In this document: piece after piece, positions 8,243 through 17,333 of the stretch
How the letters are laid out: the number at the start of each line of letters is the position of its first letter
How positions within the stretch are numbered: the stretch's first letter is position 1
Source: Halalkalibacter krulwichiae
GTDB lineage: Bacteria > Bacillota > Bacilli > Bacillales > Bacillaceae_D
Length of the DNA: 64,000 nucleotides
Assembly: GCF_002109385.1 (NCBI RefSeq)
Contig: NZ_CP020814.1
Span: 1,883,501 to 1,947,500, forward strand
Direction of reading: 5' to 3'
Notes under the pieces: generated by a model
What the model was told of the DNA's origin: nothing
Seen by the model: the letters and a program-made list of their open reading frames with translations, nothing else
The model's database searches: none
Made by a program: the position numbers and the translations under genes

Positions 8243-9787
8243 ATGTTTGATTTAATGGTCAATTCATTATTGGCTCTGTTCGATTGGGCTCATTTACTGG
8301 CCTTGGTGGCAGGAGTAACCATCGGCATGTTCCTAGGATCAATTCCCGGACTTTCAGGAACTCTGGGTCTAGCCTTAATGGTTCCATTTACTTATAATAT
8401 GCCACTCACGGTTGCAGTAGTATTGCTAACAGCTACTTATAAAGCTAGTTCGTTTTCTGGGAGTCTATCCTCGATTATGCTAGGAACTCCTGGTACTCCA
8501 GCAGCAGCTGCGACCATGTTTGATGGATATAAATTGTTTAAAAAGGGAAAAGGCTGGAAGGCTATTCAAATGTCAATTTACTCAAGTGCAACAGCTGATT
8601 TATTGACAGATATATTGCTTCTACTAGCTGTTGCTCCAATGGCGTTATTGGCGCTTATGTTTGGACCTCCTGAATTTTTAATTCTTGTTGCACTAGCATT
8701 GCTCTCAGTAGCTAGTATTTCTGAGACGAAAAAAGGCAGTTTGATAAAAAATATAATAAGTGGGTTAATTGGGCTATTTATTGCCATGATTGGGATGGAG
8801 GCGTTGGCAGGTTCACCTCGTTATACATTTGGTAGCACAAGTCTATTAAATGGGATTGATATTATGATTGCCGTTTTAGGTCTATTATGTCTACCGGAAG
8901 TTTTCATGCAAATTAGTCAAAAAGTAAAGAAGGGTAAGCTAGTTAAAGTGAAGGACGTAGGGAAAGAGGAAGAAGGTTTGACCTTCCTTGAATACATGAA
9001 AGCTTTGCCCTCTATTTTGAGAGGAACTATTGTGGGAGCTATTATTGGTATACTCCCAGGTGCTGGACCTTCAATGGGCGCTTTTATGAATTACCAAATG
9101 GAACATTCTCGTTCGAAAAGTAGAAAGGATAAAGTTCGGGTTGGGGAAGGTTCATTACGTGGTGTGGCAGCTGCAGAATCTGGGAATTCAGCTGTAGGAG
9201 GAGCCAACTTAATTCCAATGTTTTCTTTTGGAATACCTGGAGATGCTGCAGCAGCGATCTTAATAGGGGCTTTTGTTATTCATGGTGTTACCCCTGGCCC
9301 AATGATCATGGAAAGGTCACCAGATATTGTCTACACAGCTATACTTGGATTAATTATAGCGAATTTAATATTAATACCGATCGCCTTACTTTATAGCAAG
9401 ATGTTTAAGCGGATTATTAATAAGATTGACGCATCGATCATTTATCCTATTGTATTAGTTATTTGTTTAGCGGCTGCTTATACAGTACGTCAATCAATGC
9501 TAGATCTCGCTATCATTGTGATTTTAGGATTACTAGGGATTCTTATTATTAAAGCAGGCTTTTCGCGAGTAGCAATCATCATTGGTTTAATATTAGGAGG
9601 TCTTACTGAACAATCATTTGGTCAAACTCTAATGATAGGAAAAGGGTCATTATTCGTTGTCTTTGATCGACCAATATCATTAGTTTTATTAACACTAGTT
9701 ATCATTTTTCTACTGTGGTCATTACTTTCTAAAGCGGTTAAAGCGCGAAGTGAAAGTGCTAAGAAGGCGGGTGGAATTGAACAGTGA
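8243..9787 (+). CDS. tctA: Tripartite tricarboxylate transporter large permease (TctA family)
   Basis: A 514-residue integral membrane subunit, normal length for TctA, with about 12 membrane segments. Both halves carry the family's glycine-rich motifs: MFLGSIPGLSGTLGLALMVP near residue 28 and IIGILPGAGPSMGAFMNYQ near 265, plus AAAESGNSAVGGANLIPM near 310, which form the substrate pathway. The start ATG 8243 has AGAGAGGAG upstream. The stop overlaps the tctB start by 4 bp, indicating translational coupling. Confidence 0.95.
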   Translation: MFDLMVNSLLALFDWAHLLALVAGVTIGMFLGSIPGLSGTLGLALMVPFTYNMPLTVAVVLLTATYKASSFSGSLSSIMLGTPGTPAAAATMFDGYKLFKKGKGWKAIQMSIYSSATADLLTDILLLLAVAPMALLALMFGPPEFLILVALALLSVASISETKKGSLIKNIISGLIGLFIAMIGMEALAGSPRYTFGSTSLLNGIDIMIAVLGLLCLPEVFMQISQKVKKGKLVKVKDVGKEEEGLTFLEYMKALPSILRGTIVGAIIGILPGAGPSMGAFMNYQMEHSRSKSRKDKVRVGEGSLRGVAAAESGNSAVGGANLIPMFSFGIPGDAAAAILIGAFVIHGVTPGPMIMERSPDIVYTAILGLIIANLILIPIALLYSKMFKRIINKIDASIIYPIVLVICLAAAYTVRQSMLDLAIIVILGLLGILIIKAGFSRVAIIIGLILGGLTEQSFGQTLMIGKGSLFVVFDRPISLVLLTLVIIFLLWSLLSKAVKARSESAKKAGGIEQ

Positions 9788-10272
9788 AGGATATAGTAGC
9801 TTTTTTCATTATGGGTTTAATAGCTATCGTAATGATCGTCATTACCCCGCATCAAACATTAGAGATGCAAGCACAGTTCGGCATAACGCCACGTACATTC
9901 CCTTACCTAATCTTATGGTCGATATTTGGATTATCAGTTATAGGAATCGTAACAGCAATTTACAAAATAGTAATCATTAGAAATAGAAATGAAAATGATA
10001 TAGAACAAGGAGACGAGGAAAAAGGACAGGAAAATCAGATCAATATCGGAAAGCTGTTAACATTATTTATAATCTCACTAGTAACGCTTTATTTAATCAC
10101 TTTGGTTGGTTTTTATTTGTCTGTCGGACTGTTGTTAGTGGTCGTATTTTATCTGTCAGGGAGGTCACACTGGGGGAAAAACATACTATATTCGATTGTT
10201 ACGATGGCAATAATTTGGGTGTTTTTTGAAAAGGTAATGAACATTTTTCTTCCAACAGGGACGTTATTTTAA
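9784..10272 (+). CDS. tctB: Tripartite tricarboxylate transporter small permease (TctB family)
   Basis: A 162-residue protein with four hydrophobic segments in two pairs split by a charged linker (ENDIEQGDEEKGQ), as in TctB. It begins at GTG 9784, overlapping tctA by 4 bp, and is the small membrane subunit of the system. A terminator-like hairpin follows at 10344, so tctCAB is a closed transcription unit. Confidence 0.9.
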   Translation: MKDIVAFFIMGLIAIVMIVITPHQTLEMQAQFGITPRTFPYLILWSIFGLSVIGIVTAIYKIVIIRNRNENDIEQGDEEKGQENQINIGKLLTLFIISLVTLYLITLVGFYLSVGLLLVVVFYLSGRSHWGKNILYSIVTMAIIWVFFEKVMNIFLPTGTLF

Positions 10273-10343
10273 TAGGCTCTTTTTGAGTTGTCTTCGTCTA
10301 GATAAGAAATAGTGATATTATTGATAGAGCAGGAAACATAGGA

Positions 10344-10387
10344 GGACGTCTAAAGGGTATGAACAGGCCTTTTTAGACGTTCTTTTT
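10344..10387 (+). terminator. Terminator of the tct operon
   Basis: GACGTCTAAA...TTTTTAGACGT is followed by TCTTTTT. The element resembles the hairpin after ribH at 45230. Confidence 0.75.
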
Positions 10388-10526
10388 GTGTTTCTAGTAA
10401 GGAGCCTCTTATTTACTATTTATATTAATAACATATAAATAATGAATGAAACAGATATTTTTATAATAGTTTGAAATTTGCTACTATTTATATATAAGAT
10501 CTTTACAAAAAAGGAGCGATTCTATT

Positions 10527-12055
10527 ATGGATCAGAAATTAAAAGGGACTCTACCTGGAAAACCAAATTTTACTACTCCACCATTAATTAACAAACAAAA
10601 GCCTCGCTGTCCTCCTATGATTGATATTAAAAGTGCAGATGAGTTAGTTCCTTATTTAGATGCAGTGGCAAAGCGACCTTATAATCATGGCTTACATGCT
10701 GGATGGGATTTGAAACCAGGAGAGCGTGTGTTACTTCGGGTTGATAACTGGCATGATCCTATGGTTATCGAAGCTTGTAAGCGCATTCTCGAGAAGTATG
10801 GTACAAAATATGAAGTAAAGCACGTTGATAAAGGCCCTATTGTAAAGTGGAAGGGTCATAACGAAGTTGAGTATTATTTAGCGCGTACGAAAGAACTCGC
10901 AGAATGGATGGATGAATGGGAGGAAATCGAAAAGGAAAATAAATATGATAAACTCCTTTGGGGTTATGGAGGGCCGGTCTTAAGGGCTAATCGTGTTAAG
11001 ATTCAAAGAATGCCTTTTATTACACCAGAATTAACAGCATCCCCTGCCCATACAATTCCTTATGAAATTATCGAGGCGATTGATCAGTGGACGTGGGATA
11101 AAATTAGAAAAGCAAAAAGAATTCGTATTACAGATCCAGAAGGTACAGATATTAGTTATACGAATCACGATGAGTATTATGATGAGAATCGCGAATTCTT
11201 CCATCCCGATTTAGTTAGTAAATTTTGGGGAGGAAATGAAGAGTTTGGAAAAACGTATTTGCCTGGACATGTATTAGGCAGACCATGGATGTACCTTCCT
11301 AAGGAGGATGCGACTGGTGTTATTGCCGGGACTAGTAACCATATCGGACCTGTACCTTGGATTCAGATGAAGGTTGATGGTGGTATAATTACTGAAATTA
11401 ATGAAGGTGGGGAATATGGGGATAAGCTTCGCAAATTAAAAGCTGAAACGGATCATTTACAATATCCTGGTTCTCCAAATAAAGGGTTATTTCGTTGGTG
11501 GGAAGCATCAATTGGGACAAATCCTCATATTCATCGCCCAAGAAGAGGTTTTTTGCAAGGTTGGTTAAATTGCCTATATGAACGTATGCGCAGTGGTGTT
11601 ATCCATTTAGGGTTTGGAACCATTATTTCTAGTGCAGTCGAGCGAGAGGCAGCAAAAATGGGTCTCCCTGTAGGACATTGGCATGTACATCTTTACTTTC
11701 CAACGATGACTTGTGAAATGGTTGGAGGAGGAACAGAAACGGTTATTCAAGATGGACATTTGTTGGCTTTGGATGATCCTGAAATCCGTAAACTCGCTTC
11801 GAAATTTGGCGACCCGGATCTATTGTTATCAGAATCTTGGATTCCAGCTGTTCCTGGATTAAATATGGGGGAGATTACTGGGAGCATTATGCAAAAGACC
11901 CTGAAGACTGGGTACTTACCGAACTAAATATTTGTGAGAACTACCATCCATTATTCATGAGTATGGTCGGGGCAGATCCGAAATATTGTAATAATCCGCT
12001 TTGGAAAAAAACAAACGTTCACGATGCATGCTCTTGTGGTGGGCATCATGGATAG
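10527..12055 (+). pseudogene. Unidentified conserved protein, frameshifted near its C terminus
   Basis: The first 466 codons (10527-11927) read as a soluble protein. ERVLLRVDNWHDPMVIEA near residue 67 and a later SGVIHLGFG motif recall the M29 (AmpT-type) aminopeptidases, but the similarity is weak and I do not assign an activity. At the G5 run 11867-11871 the natural continuation moves to another frame: GGDYWEHYAKDPEDW, then MVGADPKYCNNPLWKK and a Cys/His-rich end DACSCGGHHG, stopping at 12055. One missing G explains this; repaired length is about 509 residues. The tail could bind metal. Located after the tct operon with its own ribosome binding site (AAGGAG), so it may act on the imported compound. 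Confidence 0.7.
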
Positions 12056-12080
12056 GCATCATAGAAGCAAGTAAATTTTT

Positions 12081-12113
12081 ATCGGGTAGCTTTTATCAAG
12101 CTACCCGATTTAT
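12081..12113 (+). terminator. Terminator after the 10.5-kb gene
   Basis: ATCGGGTAGCTT pairs with AAGCTACCCGAT and is followed by TTAT. It lies directly after the repaired stop at 12055, which supports that longer reading frame. Confidence 0.75.
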
Positions 12114-12190
12114 AAATATAAGCCTTCTGCAAATGAATAAAGGAGAGTTTGTCTTTATTCTCCTAAAGCGAACAAGACGAGGTGAAAGAG

Positions 12191-12775
12191 ATGAATGTGT
12201 TCATACAGATTTCTGTAATTGCTATTATCAGCTTATTTATATTACAGACATTTCGGCTTATATACCCAATCCGTAAAAAGGTTACATGTGCGACTGGTAT
12301 GATGGCTACGATGATTATATCATCAATGGCTGGGTTGATAGTCGGGACAATTCTACCTCTCAGTCAAAATTATACGATGAGTTCCATTCTTGCGATGATT
12401 ATTGGAATTGGGGCAGGAGTCATTATAGGAATCCTTTTTAATACGATGACCATTCTTGAAGGAATCATGGGTGGTATTATGGGTGGATTAATGGGTGCCA
12501 TGATGGGGGAAATGCTCCCTGTTCAATCTATTTATATTGTAACGATTGTTTTACTTGTCGTTTTATTGATAACTCTATTATTATTAAAGAAAACAATAAA
12601 AGAAGAAGCAGGGATCGTCCATATAACAGAACCAACTGGTGTACAAATTAAGAGTTTATCAATTATTATCTCTTGTGTAACAGTCGCTATGTTCATGATG
12701 ATCATGTTTGGTTTTTCTTTTAACACAGACAAATCACTGAAAACAGATCATATGCACCATCACAAAGCAGAGTAA
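12191..12775 (+). CDS. Met/Gly-rich membrane protein with His-rich tail
   Basis: A 194-residue protein with about five or six membrane segments. The middle (about residues 85-110) has a repeated glycine/methionine pattern, IMGGIMGGLMGAMMGEML, and the C terminus ends DHMHHHKAE. Dense Met and His at or near membranes often bind copper or another metal, so a metal-related role is a reasonable guess and no more. The start is ATG 12191 because AGGTGA lies at good spacing; GTG 12182 is the alternative. Monocistronic with a terminator at 12814. Family not recognised. Confidence 0.75.
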   Translation: MNVFIQISVIAIISLFILQTFRLIYPIRKKVTCATGMMATMIISSMAGLIVGTILPLSQNYTMSSILAMIIGIGAGVIIGILFNTMTILEGIMGGIMGGLMGAMMGEMLPVQSIYIVTIVLLVVLLITLLLLKKTIKEEAGIVHITEPTGVQIKSLSIIISCVTVAMFMMIMFGFSFNTDKSLKTDHMHHHKAE

Positions 12776-12813
12776 TTCGTTAACGACTTTTATATAAAAT
12801 TGTAAGAGCGAGG

Positions 12814-12863
12814 TAAACCACCGGCTTCTAGAAAGTAGTGGTTTATTTTTTTTTTTTTTTTTT
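12814..12863 (+). terminator. Terminator with 18-T tract
   Basis: TAAACCAC pairs with GTGGTTTA across a 16-nt loop, followed by an uninterrupted run of 18 T. Confidence 0.85.
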
Positions 12864-13000
12864 GATGTGTTTGTCTGTACTAGATATGATCTCTTTGTGA
12901 GCAAAATCACTTCTTCAAAGTTTGAAAACATTATAATTAAGGAATAGTAAAAGAATGGAATGAAAGACTATTTTATTGACTAATTGTTGGAGGACAAAAA

Positions 13001-14599
13001 GTGGAAGTGATTGCTTCTTATTTAGAAGAGCCTTTGTTATTATTATTTGTTATTCTGTTTCTTGGATCGATACTTGGACAAACGAAAATAAAGGGACTTA
13101 GTTTAGGGACTTCGGGAGTCCTGCTTGTAGCGATGGTATTCGGTCACTTTGGTTATCAGATCTCTGCTACCGTACAAAACTTAGGATTGAGTTTGTTCAT
13201 CGTTGCTGTTGGTTTGCAAGCAGGCCCCCGCTTTTTTCGGATGATGCGTTCAAGTGGCGTGGTATTTGGCATCATAGGCTTGTTAATAGTCCTTGTTGCT
13301 GCCGTAACTACCGTTATTGTGTCTAAGCTATTTCATCTATCGCCAGCTTTAAGTATTGGATTAATGACTGGTGCTTTAACAAGTACACCTGGTTTAGCAG
13401 CAGCTTTGCAGGCAACGAACGACCCACTAGCTTCAGTGGGCTATGGAATTGCGTATCCTTTTGGTGTCATTGCTGTAGTGTTATTTGTTCAACTCTTGCC
13501 TAAAGTACGAAAGATTGATCTTATGAAAGACTTACACGAAAAAGTCGATCCAGTTCGAAATGAAGGTTCACCTGAAGTGATAACGATTGAAGTAACAAAT
13601 ACTGCGATCAACAAGCGAACATTAAAAGAGTTAGGTTTTCATCGATATAAATCGGTCGTTATTAGTCGAGTAATCAGAGGCAATCGTAATATAATTGCTT
13701 TAAACGACACTGTTATTTTAACTGGAGACCGGTTGGTTGCCGTTGGTTTACGAGTTGATTTGGATGAACTATGTAGCGACATTGGTGAAGAAGTGGAAGT
13801 CAATTTACGTAACTCTGATCATGTCCAATTACGAAAAGTTACGGTTGATTCAGAAGAACTAATCGGAAAAAGCTTGCGTGAACTTGATTTAAGAAGAATG
13901 TATGGGGTAACGGTCACAAGAATGGAACGCGGAGGATTTGAGTTTAACCAAAATTCAAAATGGAGGATGGAAAGAGGAGATGTTTTGACATTAGTAAGTA
14001 GTGAAGACCGCCTTAATGAAGTAGAGAAAATCTTTTCTAAAAGAACACTCACTGTAACGAATGTACATATTTTCTCCTTAAGTTTAATTTTGTTAATAGG
14101 GATCATTGTTGGTATGGTACCAATTCAACTTGCCAATTTTGGAACAATTACGCTAGGGGTAGCAGGGGGACCATTATTTGTGGCTTTAATCATTGGTCAT
14201 TTCGGGAAAATAGGTCCAATTCGTGCCCGCTATTTTCAACCGTCCAACCAGGTTATTCGCGATATTGGGCTAGTCTTATTCTTAGCAGGGGCAGGTACAA
14301 CTGCTGGACAAGGATTGGTAGAAGTGGTAAAAGCAGAAGGACTTACACTCGTCTTAGGTGGTGCTTTCATTACGATTATTCCGATTGTCGCAGGATTTCT
14401 TATTGCTAGGGTGTTTTTCCAATTAAGTGTTATTCACTCGTTAGGTGCATTATGTGGGGGATTGACAAGCACACCTGGTTTAGGTGCGGTACAACAACTT
14501 ATTGATGTAGAAGATCCAGCAGTTGCCTATGCGGCAGCTTATCCGTTTGCTTTAATATTTGTAGCGATTGCTTCACAATTATTAGTGTTGTTTCTATAG
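13001..14599 (+). CDS. AspT/YidE/YbjL-type putative transporter with two TrkA-C domains
   Basis: A 532-residue protein with the classic duplicated layout: a membrane half (residues 1-170), two RCK_C/TrkA-C regulatory domains (about 180-350) and a second membrane half (350-532). The signature is repeated, LTSTPGLAAALQ in the first half and LTSTPGLGAVQQ in the second, showing the internal duplication of this antiporter family. AspT itself exchanges aspartate for alanine; most relatives have unknown substrates. The start is GTG 13001, supported by GGAGG 7 nt upstream. Probably co-transcribed with the VOC gene 72 bp downstream. Confidence 0.9.
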   Translation: MEVIASYLEEPLLLLFVILFLGSILGQTKIKGLSLGTSGVLLVAMVFGHFGYQISATVQNLGLSLFIVAVGLQAGPRFFRMMRSSGVVFGIIGLLIVLVAAVTTVIVSKLFHLSPALSIGLMTGALTSTPGLAAALQATNDPLASVGYGIAYPFGVIAVVLFVQLLPKVRKIDLMKDLHEKVDPVRNEGSPEVITIEVTNTAINKRTLKELGFHRYKSVVISRVIRGNRNIIALNDTVILTGDRLVAVGLRVDLDELCSDIGEEVEVNLRNSDHVQLRKVTVDSEELIGKSLRELDLRRMYGVTVTRMERGGFEFNQNSKWRMERGDVLTLVSSEDRLNEVEKIFSKRTLTVTNVHIFSLSLILLIGIIVGMVPIQLANFGTITLGVAGGPLFVALIIGHFGKIGPIRARYFQPSNQVIRDIGLVLFLAGAGTTAGQGLVEVVKAEGLTLVLGGAFITIIPIVAGFLIARVFFQLSVIHSLGALCGGLTSTPGLGAVQQLIDVEDPAVAYAAAYPFALIFVAIASQLLVLFL

Positions 14600-14671
14600 G
14601 TTAATGTTTAGTAAGTCAACAAGTGTCTGAGATTTCAAAGAACAAAATAGCTATTAAATGGAGGTTAAACA

Positions 14672-15055
14672 ATGTTTGAAATAGAGAACATTCATCATGT
14701 CAGTCTTTCTGTAACTGACTTGGAAAAAGCAAAACATTTCTATGGTACACAACTAGGATTCAATGAAATAGAGCGTCCAAATTTTGATTTTCCTGGTGCT
14801 TGGTATCAAATTGGTAACCAGCAACTACACTTAATCGTACATCAACAATCCAATACGATTCGTGGGGACCTACCAATTGAATCAAAAGACGGTCATTTTG
14901 CCATACGTGTAAAAGATTATGATGAAACTTTAGTTTATTTAAAGAAAAAAGGAATTCTAGTTGTTGAAAAACCACATAGCAAAAGTGGTTTTGCTCAAAT
15001 TTTCTGTGCTGATCCAGATGGAAACTTGATTGAATTTAATGTGGATCAAGAATGA
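14672..15055 (+). CDS. VOC-family (glyoxalase/dioxygenase-fold) protein
   Basis: 127 residues forming one vicinal-oxygen-chelate module: IHHVSLSVTDLEKAKHFY at the N terminus supplies the first metal-ligand His, H(L)IVH sits mid-protein, and DPDGNLIEFN supplies the C-terminal Glu. Such proteins bind a divalent metal and act as lyases, dioxygenases or resistance proteins, usually as dimers. The substrate is unknown. It follows the AspT-like gene closely and ends in a terminator at 15062. Confidence 0.88.
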   Translation: MFEIENIHHVSLSVTDLEKAKHFYGTQLGFNEIERPNFDFPGAWYQIGNQQLHLIVHQQSNTIRGDLPIESKDGHFAIRVKDYDETLVYLKKKGILVVEKPHSKSGFAQIFCADPDGNLIEFNVDQE

Positions 15056-15061
15056 AAGGGC

Positions 15062-15092
15062 AATCAGGCTATATACTAGCCTGATTTTCTTT
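15062..15092 (+). terminator. Terminator after VOC gene
   Basis: ATCAGGCTA pairs with TAGCCTGAT and is followed by TTTCTTT. Confidence 0.8.
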
Positions 15093-15185
15093 AATGTGTA
15101 AGTAATGAGAATTTAAAAGCGTTAATTTTATTCATTAAATGATGTTAGTATTCTTTGGAAAAATATAAAATTGTTTCGATAAAAA

Positions 15186-15213
15186 ATGGCCAAGGTAATC
15201 TACCTTGGCCATA
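15186..15213 (-). terminator. Terminator of the 72-residue minus-strand gene
   Basis: ATGGCCAAGGTA and TACCTTGGCCAT form a 12-bp perfect stem with a 3-nt loop. The T tract lies on the minus strand, directly after the small gene's stop. Confidence 0.85.
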
Positions 15214-15216
15214 TAC

Positions 15217-15435
15217 TTAATTATTTTGAGATTGGTTATGAGTATGATTTACGGAGCGTTGAATACCGGAACTAGAATATGATTGAACCATTTTATGTAG
15301 ATCTTTATGTGCTTCTCGTAAGCGAATGGTTTCATCAAGAATTCTTTGAAAACCTTCTAGTTCTTTATCAGATGCATTTAAAACCGATTTAGTTAGTCCT
15401 TCAGCGATTTGTTGCAATGTGAAATCTCGATTCAT
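15217..15435 (-). CDS. Small helical protein, function unknown
   Basis: 72 residues, no signal or membrane segment. The first 50 residues are strongly predicted-helical by composition (LQQIAEGLTKSVLNASDKEL), followed by a Ser/Asn/His-rich tail. AAAGGA lies 9 nt before the ATG on the minus strand, and a strong dedicated terminator follows, so I take it as a real gene. The family is not recognised. Confidence 0.65.
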   Translation of the reverse strand: MNRDFTLQQIAEGLTKSVLNASDKELEGFQRILDETIRLREAHKDLHKMVQSYSSSGIQRSVNHTHNQSQNN

Positions 15436-15767
15436 CTTATATAATCCTTTCTTTTTTAGAAATCCTTATTATTTTTTGAAAACGATATTACGTACCTTAT
15501 ATAGTAGTAATGGTAAGGCTTTTAAGCAAAGAAGTATAGTTATCTAGCCTTATTTAGAGAATACTGAGACAATCTTACATATGAAAATAAAGTTATTTAA
15601 GTTTTTTCATTATTTGTTAGGAACTTGTAAACTTTGTTACAAAAATAAAAGAAGGAAATAAAAATTATAGCAAAATACGATATTTTTCGACAAAAGACAT
15701 TTAAAACGTTATCGATATGAGTTATAATCTCCTTTGTGTCTTAATTTTCTATAAAGAGGTTGGTAAG
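15436..15767. other. AT-rich intergenic region upstream of the NSS symporter
   Basis: About 330 bp with divergent genes on either side. It should contain both promoters. AAAACGTTATC near 15703 resembles a cre site but has two mismatches to consensus. No RNA gene or small ORF is evident. Confidence 0.4.
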
Positions 15768-17126
15768 ATGTCTGTACATGAACAGTGGAAATCGAAATTA
15801 GGGTTTATTTTAGCGGCGGCCGGTTCAGCAATTGGCCTTGGAGCAATATGGAAGCTACCTTATGTAGCAGGTACATCTGGTGGAGGGGCATTTTTCTTAA
15901 TGTTTATTCTCTTTACCATTTTGCTTGGTTTTCCGTTATTATTAGGGGAGTTTATTATAGGGCGGAGAGCACAAAGTGATGCAATTTCGACTTATAAAAA
16001 ACTTGCTCCAAAAACAAAATGGCATTGGACTGGGAGGTTAGGTGTTTTTACGAGCTTCCTCGTTCTAACTTTCTATAGTGTTGTTGGTGGATGGATCATT
16101 CTTTATTTATTTCAAGCATTAACGGGTGGCTTGAATGGTTTGTCACAAGAGGAGTATGGACAGTTATTTGGAAATATTATTTCAAATCCAATTGAAGCAT
16201 TAATTGGCCAAATTGCCTTTTTACTTATTACTGTTCTTGTTGTTTCAAAAGGGATACAACAAGGAATCGAGAAAGCTACTTCGTTTATGATGCCGGCATT
16301 ATTTGTATTATTTTTACTTTTAGTAGCTCGTTCTCTTACACTAGAAGGGGCGATGGATGGAATTCGCTTTTTGTTAGTACCGGACTTCAGCCAATTGAAT
16401 TCTGAGGTTGTTTTATTTGCGTTAGGTCAAGCATTCTTTGCTCTTTCTTTAGGGGTTTCGGTAATGGTGACATATAGTTCCTATTTGCCTAAAGATCAAA
16501 ACTTGCCTAAATCAGCTTTATCCATTGTTGGGATGAATTTATTTATTGCATTACTAGCTGGCCTTGCAATTTTCCCTGGTGTATTTACATTTGGGTTAGA
16601 AGTAAGCGAAGGGCCAACTCTAGTGTTTGCTGTGTTACCAGCTGTATTTAATGAAATGCCATTCGGTATTTTATTTTTTATCGCATTTCTTATTCTTTTC
16701 TTGTTTGCAGCATTAACGTCTGCTTTCTCAATGGTTGAATCACTTGTAGCTTGTATAGCTAAAGATGATCAAACTAAAAGAAAGAAGTACACGTGGATTT
16801 CAGGTGCTATCATTTTCATCGTTGGAATTCCTTCGTGTTTATCATATGGTTTAATGGCAGACTTCGAACTATTTGGAAGAACTTTCTTTGATTTTGTTGA
16901 TATGACAGTAAGTAATATTATGATGCCATTGGGTGCTCTAGCCGTATCTCTTTTTGTTACATTTAAAGTCTCAAGGGCGGATTTGATAGACGAACTTCAA
17001 CATGGGTCAAAAGTGGGCAAAATATTCTTCAACGTATGGTTTTATTTGTTGAGGTATGTAACGCCACTAGCAATTATTATTGTGTTTTTAGATGTTTTAG
17101 GGGTAGGGGTATTTGACTGGTTTTAA
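15768..17126 (+). CDS. Sodium:neurotransmitter symporter (NSS/SNF) family transporter
   Basis: A 452-residue LeuT-fold transporter. TM1 has the unwound sodium/substrate segment AAAGSAIGLGAIWKLPY (a variant of the usual GNIWRFPY), followed by GTSGGGAFF. Further markers are the long TM2-3, FSLGV-type TM6 (ALGQAFFALSLGVSVMVTY) and about 11 membrane segments in total. Bacterial NSS proteins take up amino acids with sodium. ATG 15768 was chosen because AGAGG precedes it and the NSS N terminus (HEQWKSKLGFILAA) starts there; the upstream 17 codons have no ribosome binding site. Monocistronic, terminator at 17164. Confidence 0.93.
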   Translation: MSVHEQWKSKLGFILAAAGSAIGLGAIWKLPYVAGTSGGGAFFLMFILFTILLGFPLLLGEFIIGRRAQSDAISTYKKLAPKTKWHWTGRLGVFTSFLVLTFYSVVGGWIILYLFQALTGGLNGLSQEEYGQLFGNIISNPIEALIGQIAFLLITVLVVSKGIQQGIEKATSFMMPALFVLFLLLVARSLTLEGAMDGIRFLLVPDFSQLNSEVVLFALGQAFFALSLGVSVMVTYSSYLPKDQNLPKSALSIVGMNLFIALLAGLAIFPGVFTFGLEVSEGPTLVFAVLPAVFNEMPFGILFFIAFLILFLFAALTSAFSMVESLVACIAKDDQTKRKKYTWISGAIIFIVGIPSCLSYGLMADFELFGRTFFDFVDMTVSNIMMPLGALAVSLFVTFKVSRADLIDELQHGSKVGKIFFNVWFYLLRYVTPLAIIIVFLDVLGVGVFDWF

Positions 17127-17163
17127 GACTTTAAATAAATTTGTTTTTCATTAATTTCTTTTT

Positions 17164-17196
17164 AAGCCTAATGGATAAGTCCATTAGGCTTTTTTC
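17164..17196 (+). terminator. Terminator after NSS symporter
   Basis: AAGCCTAATGGA pairs with TCCATTAGGCTT and is followed by TTTTT. Confidence 0.92.
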
Positions 17197-17333
17197 CTGT
17201 TATTACATAACTTTAGCATCAACTGTTAAATCGTAAGGATGTTTTGAAGGAAGTGATCCATACTAAGAACAGAATGAGCCATTCAATAGAAACCGACCAT
17301 TAGTTTCTAATTAGGAAAGAGAGGTTATGTACA

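Noticed and set aside
15699..15715. Possible cre site before the NSS symporter
   Set aside because: Two of the conserved positions, including the G of TGNAA, do not match.
17197..17333. Purine riboswitch before nupC
   Set aside because: The conserved TATA...loop elements of the purine aptamer are absent.
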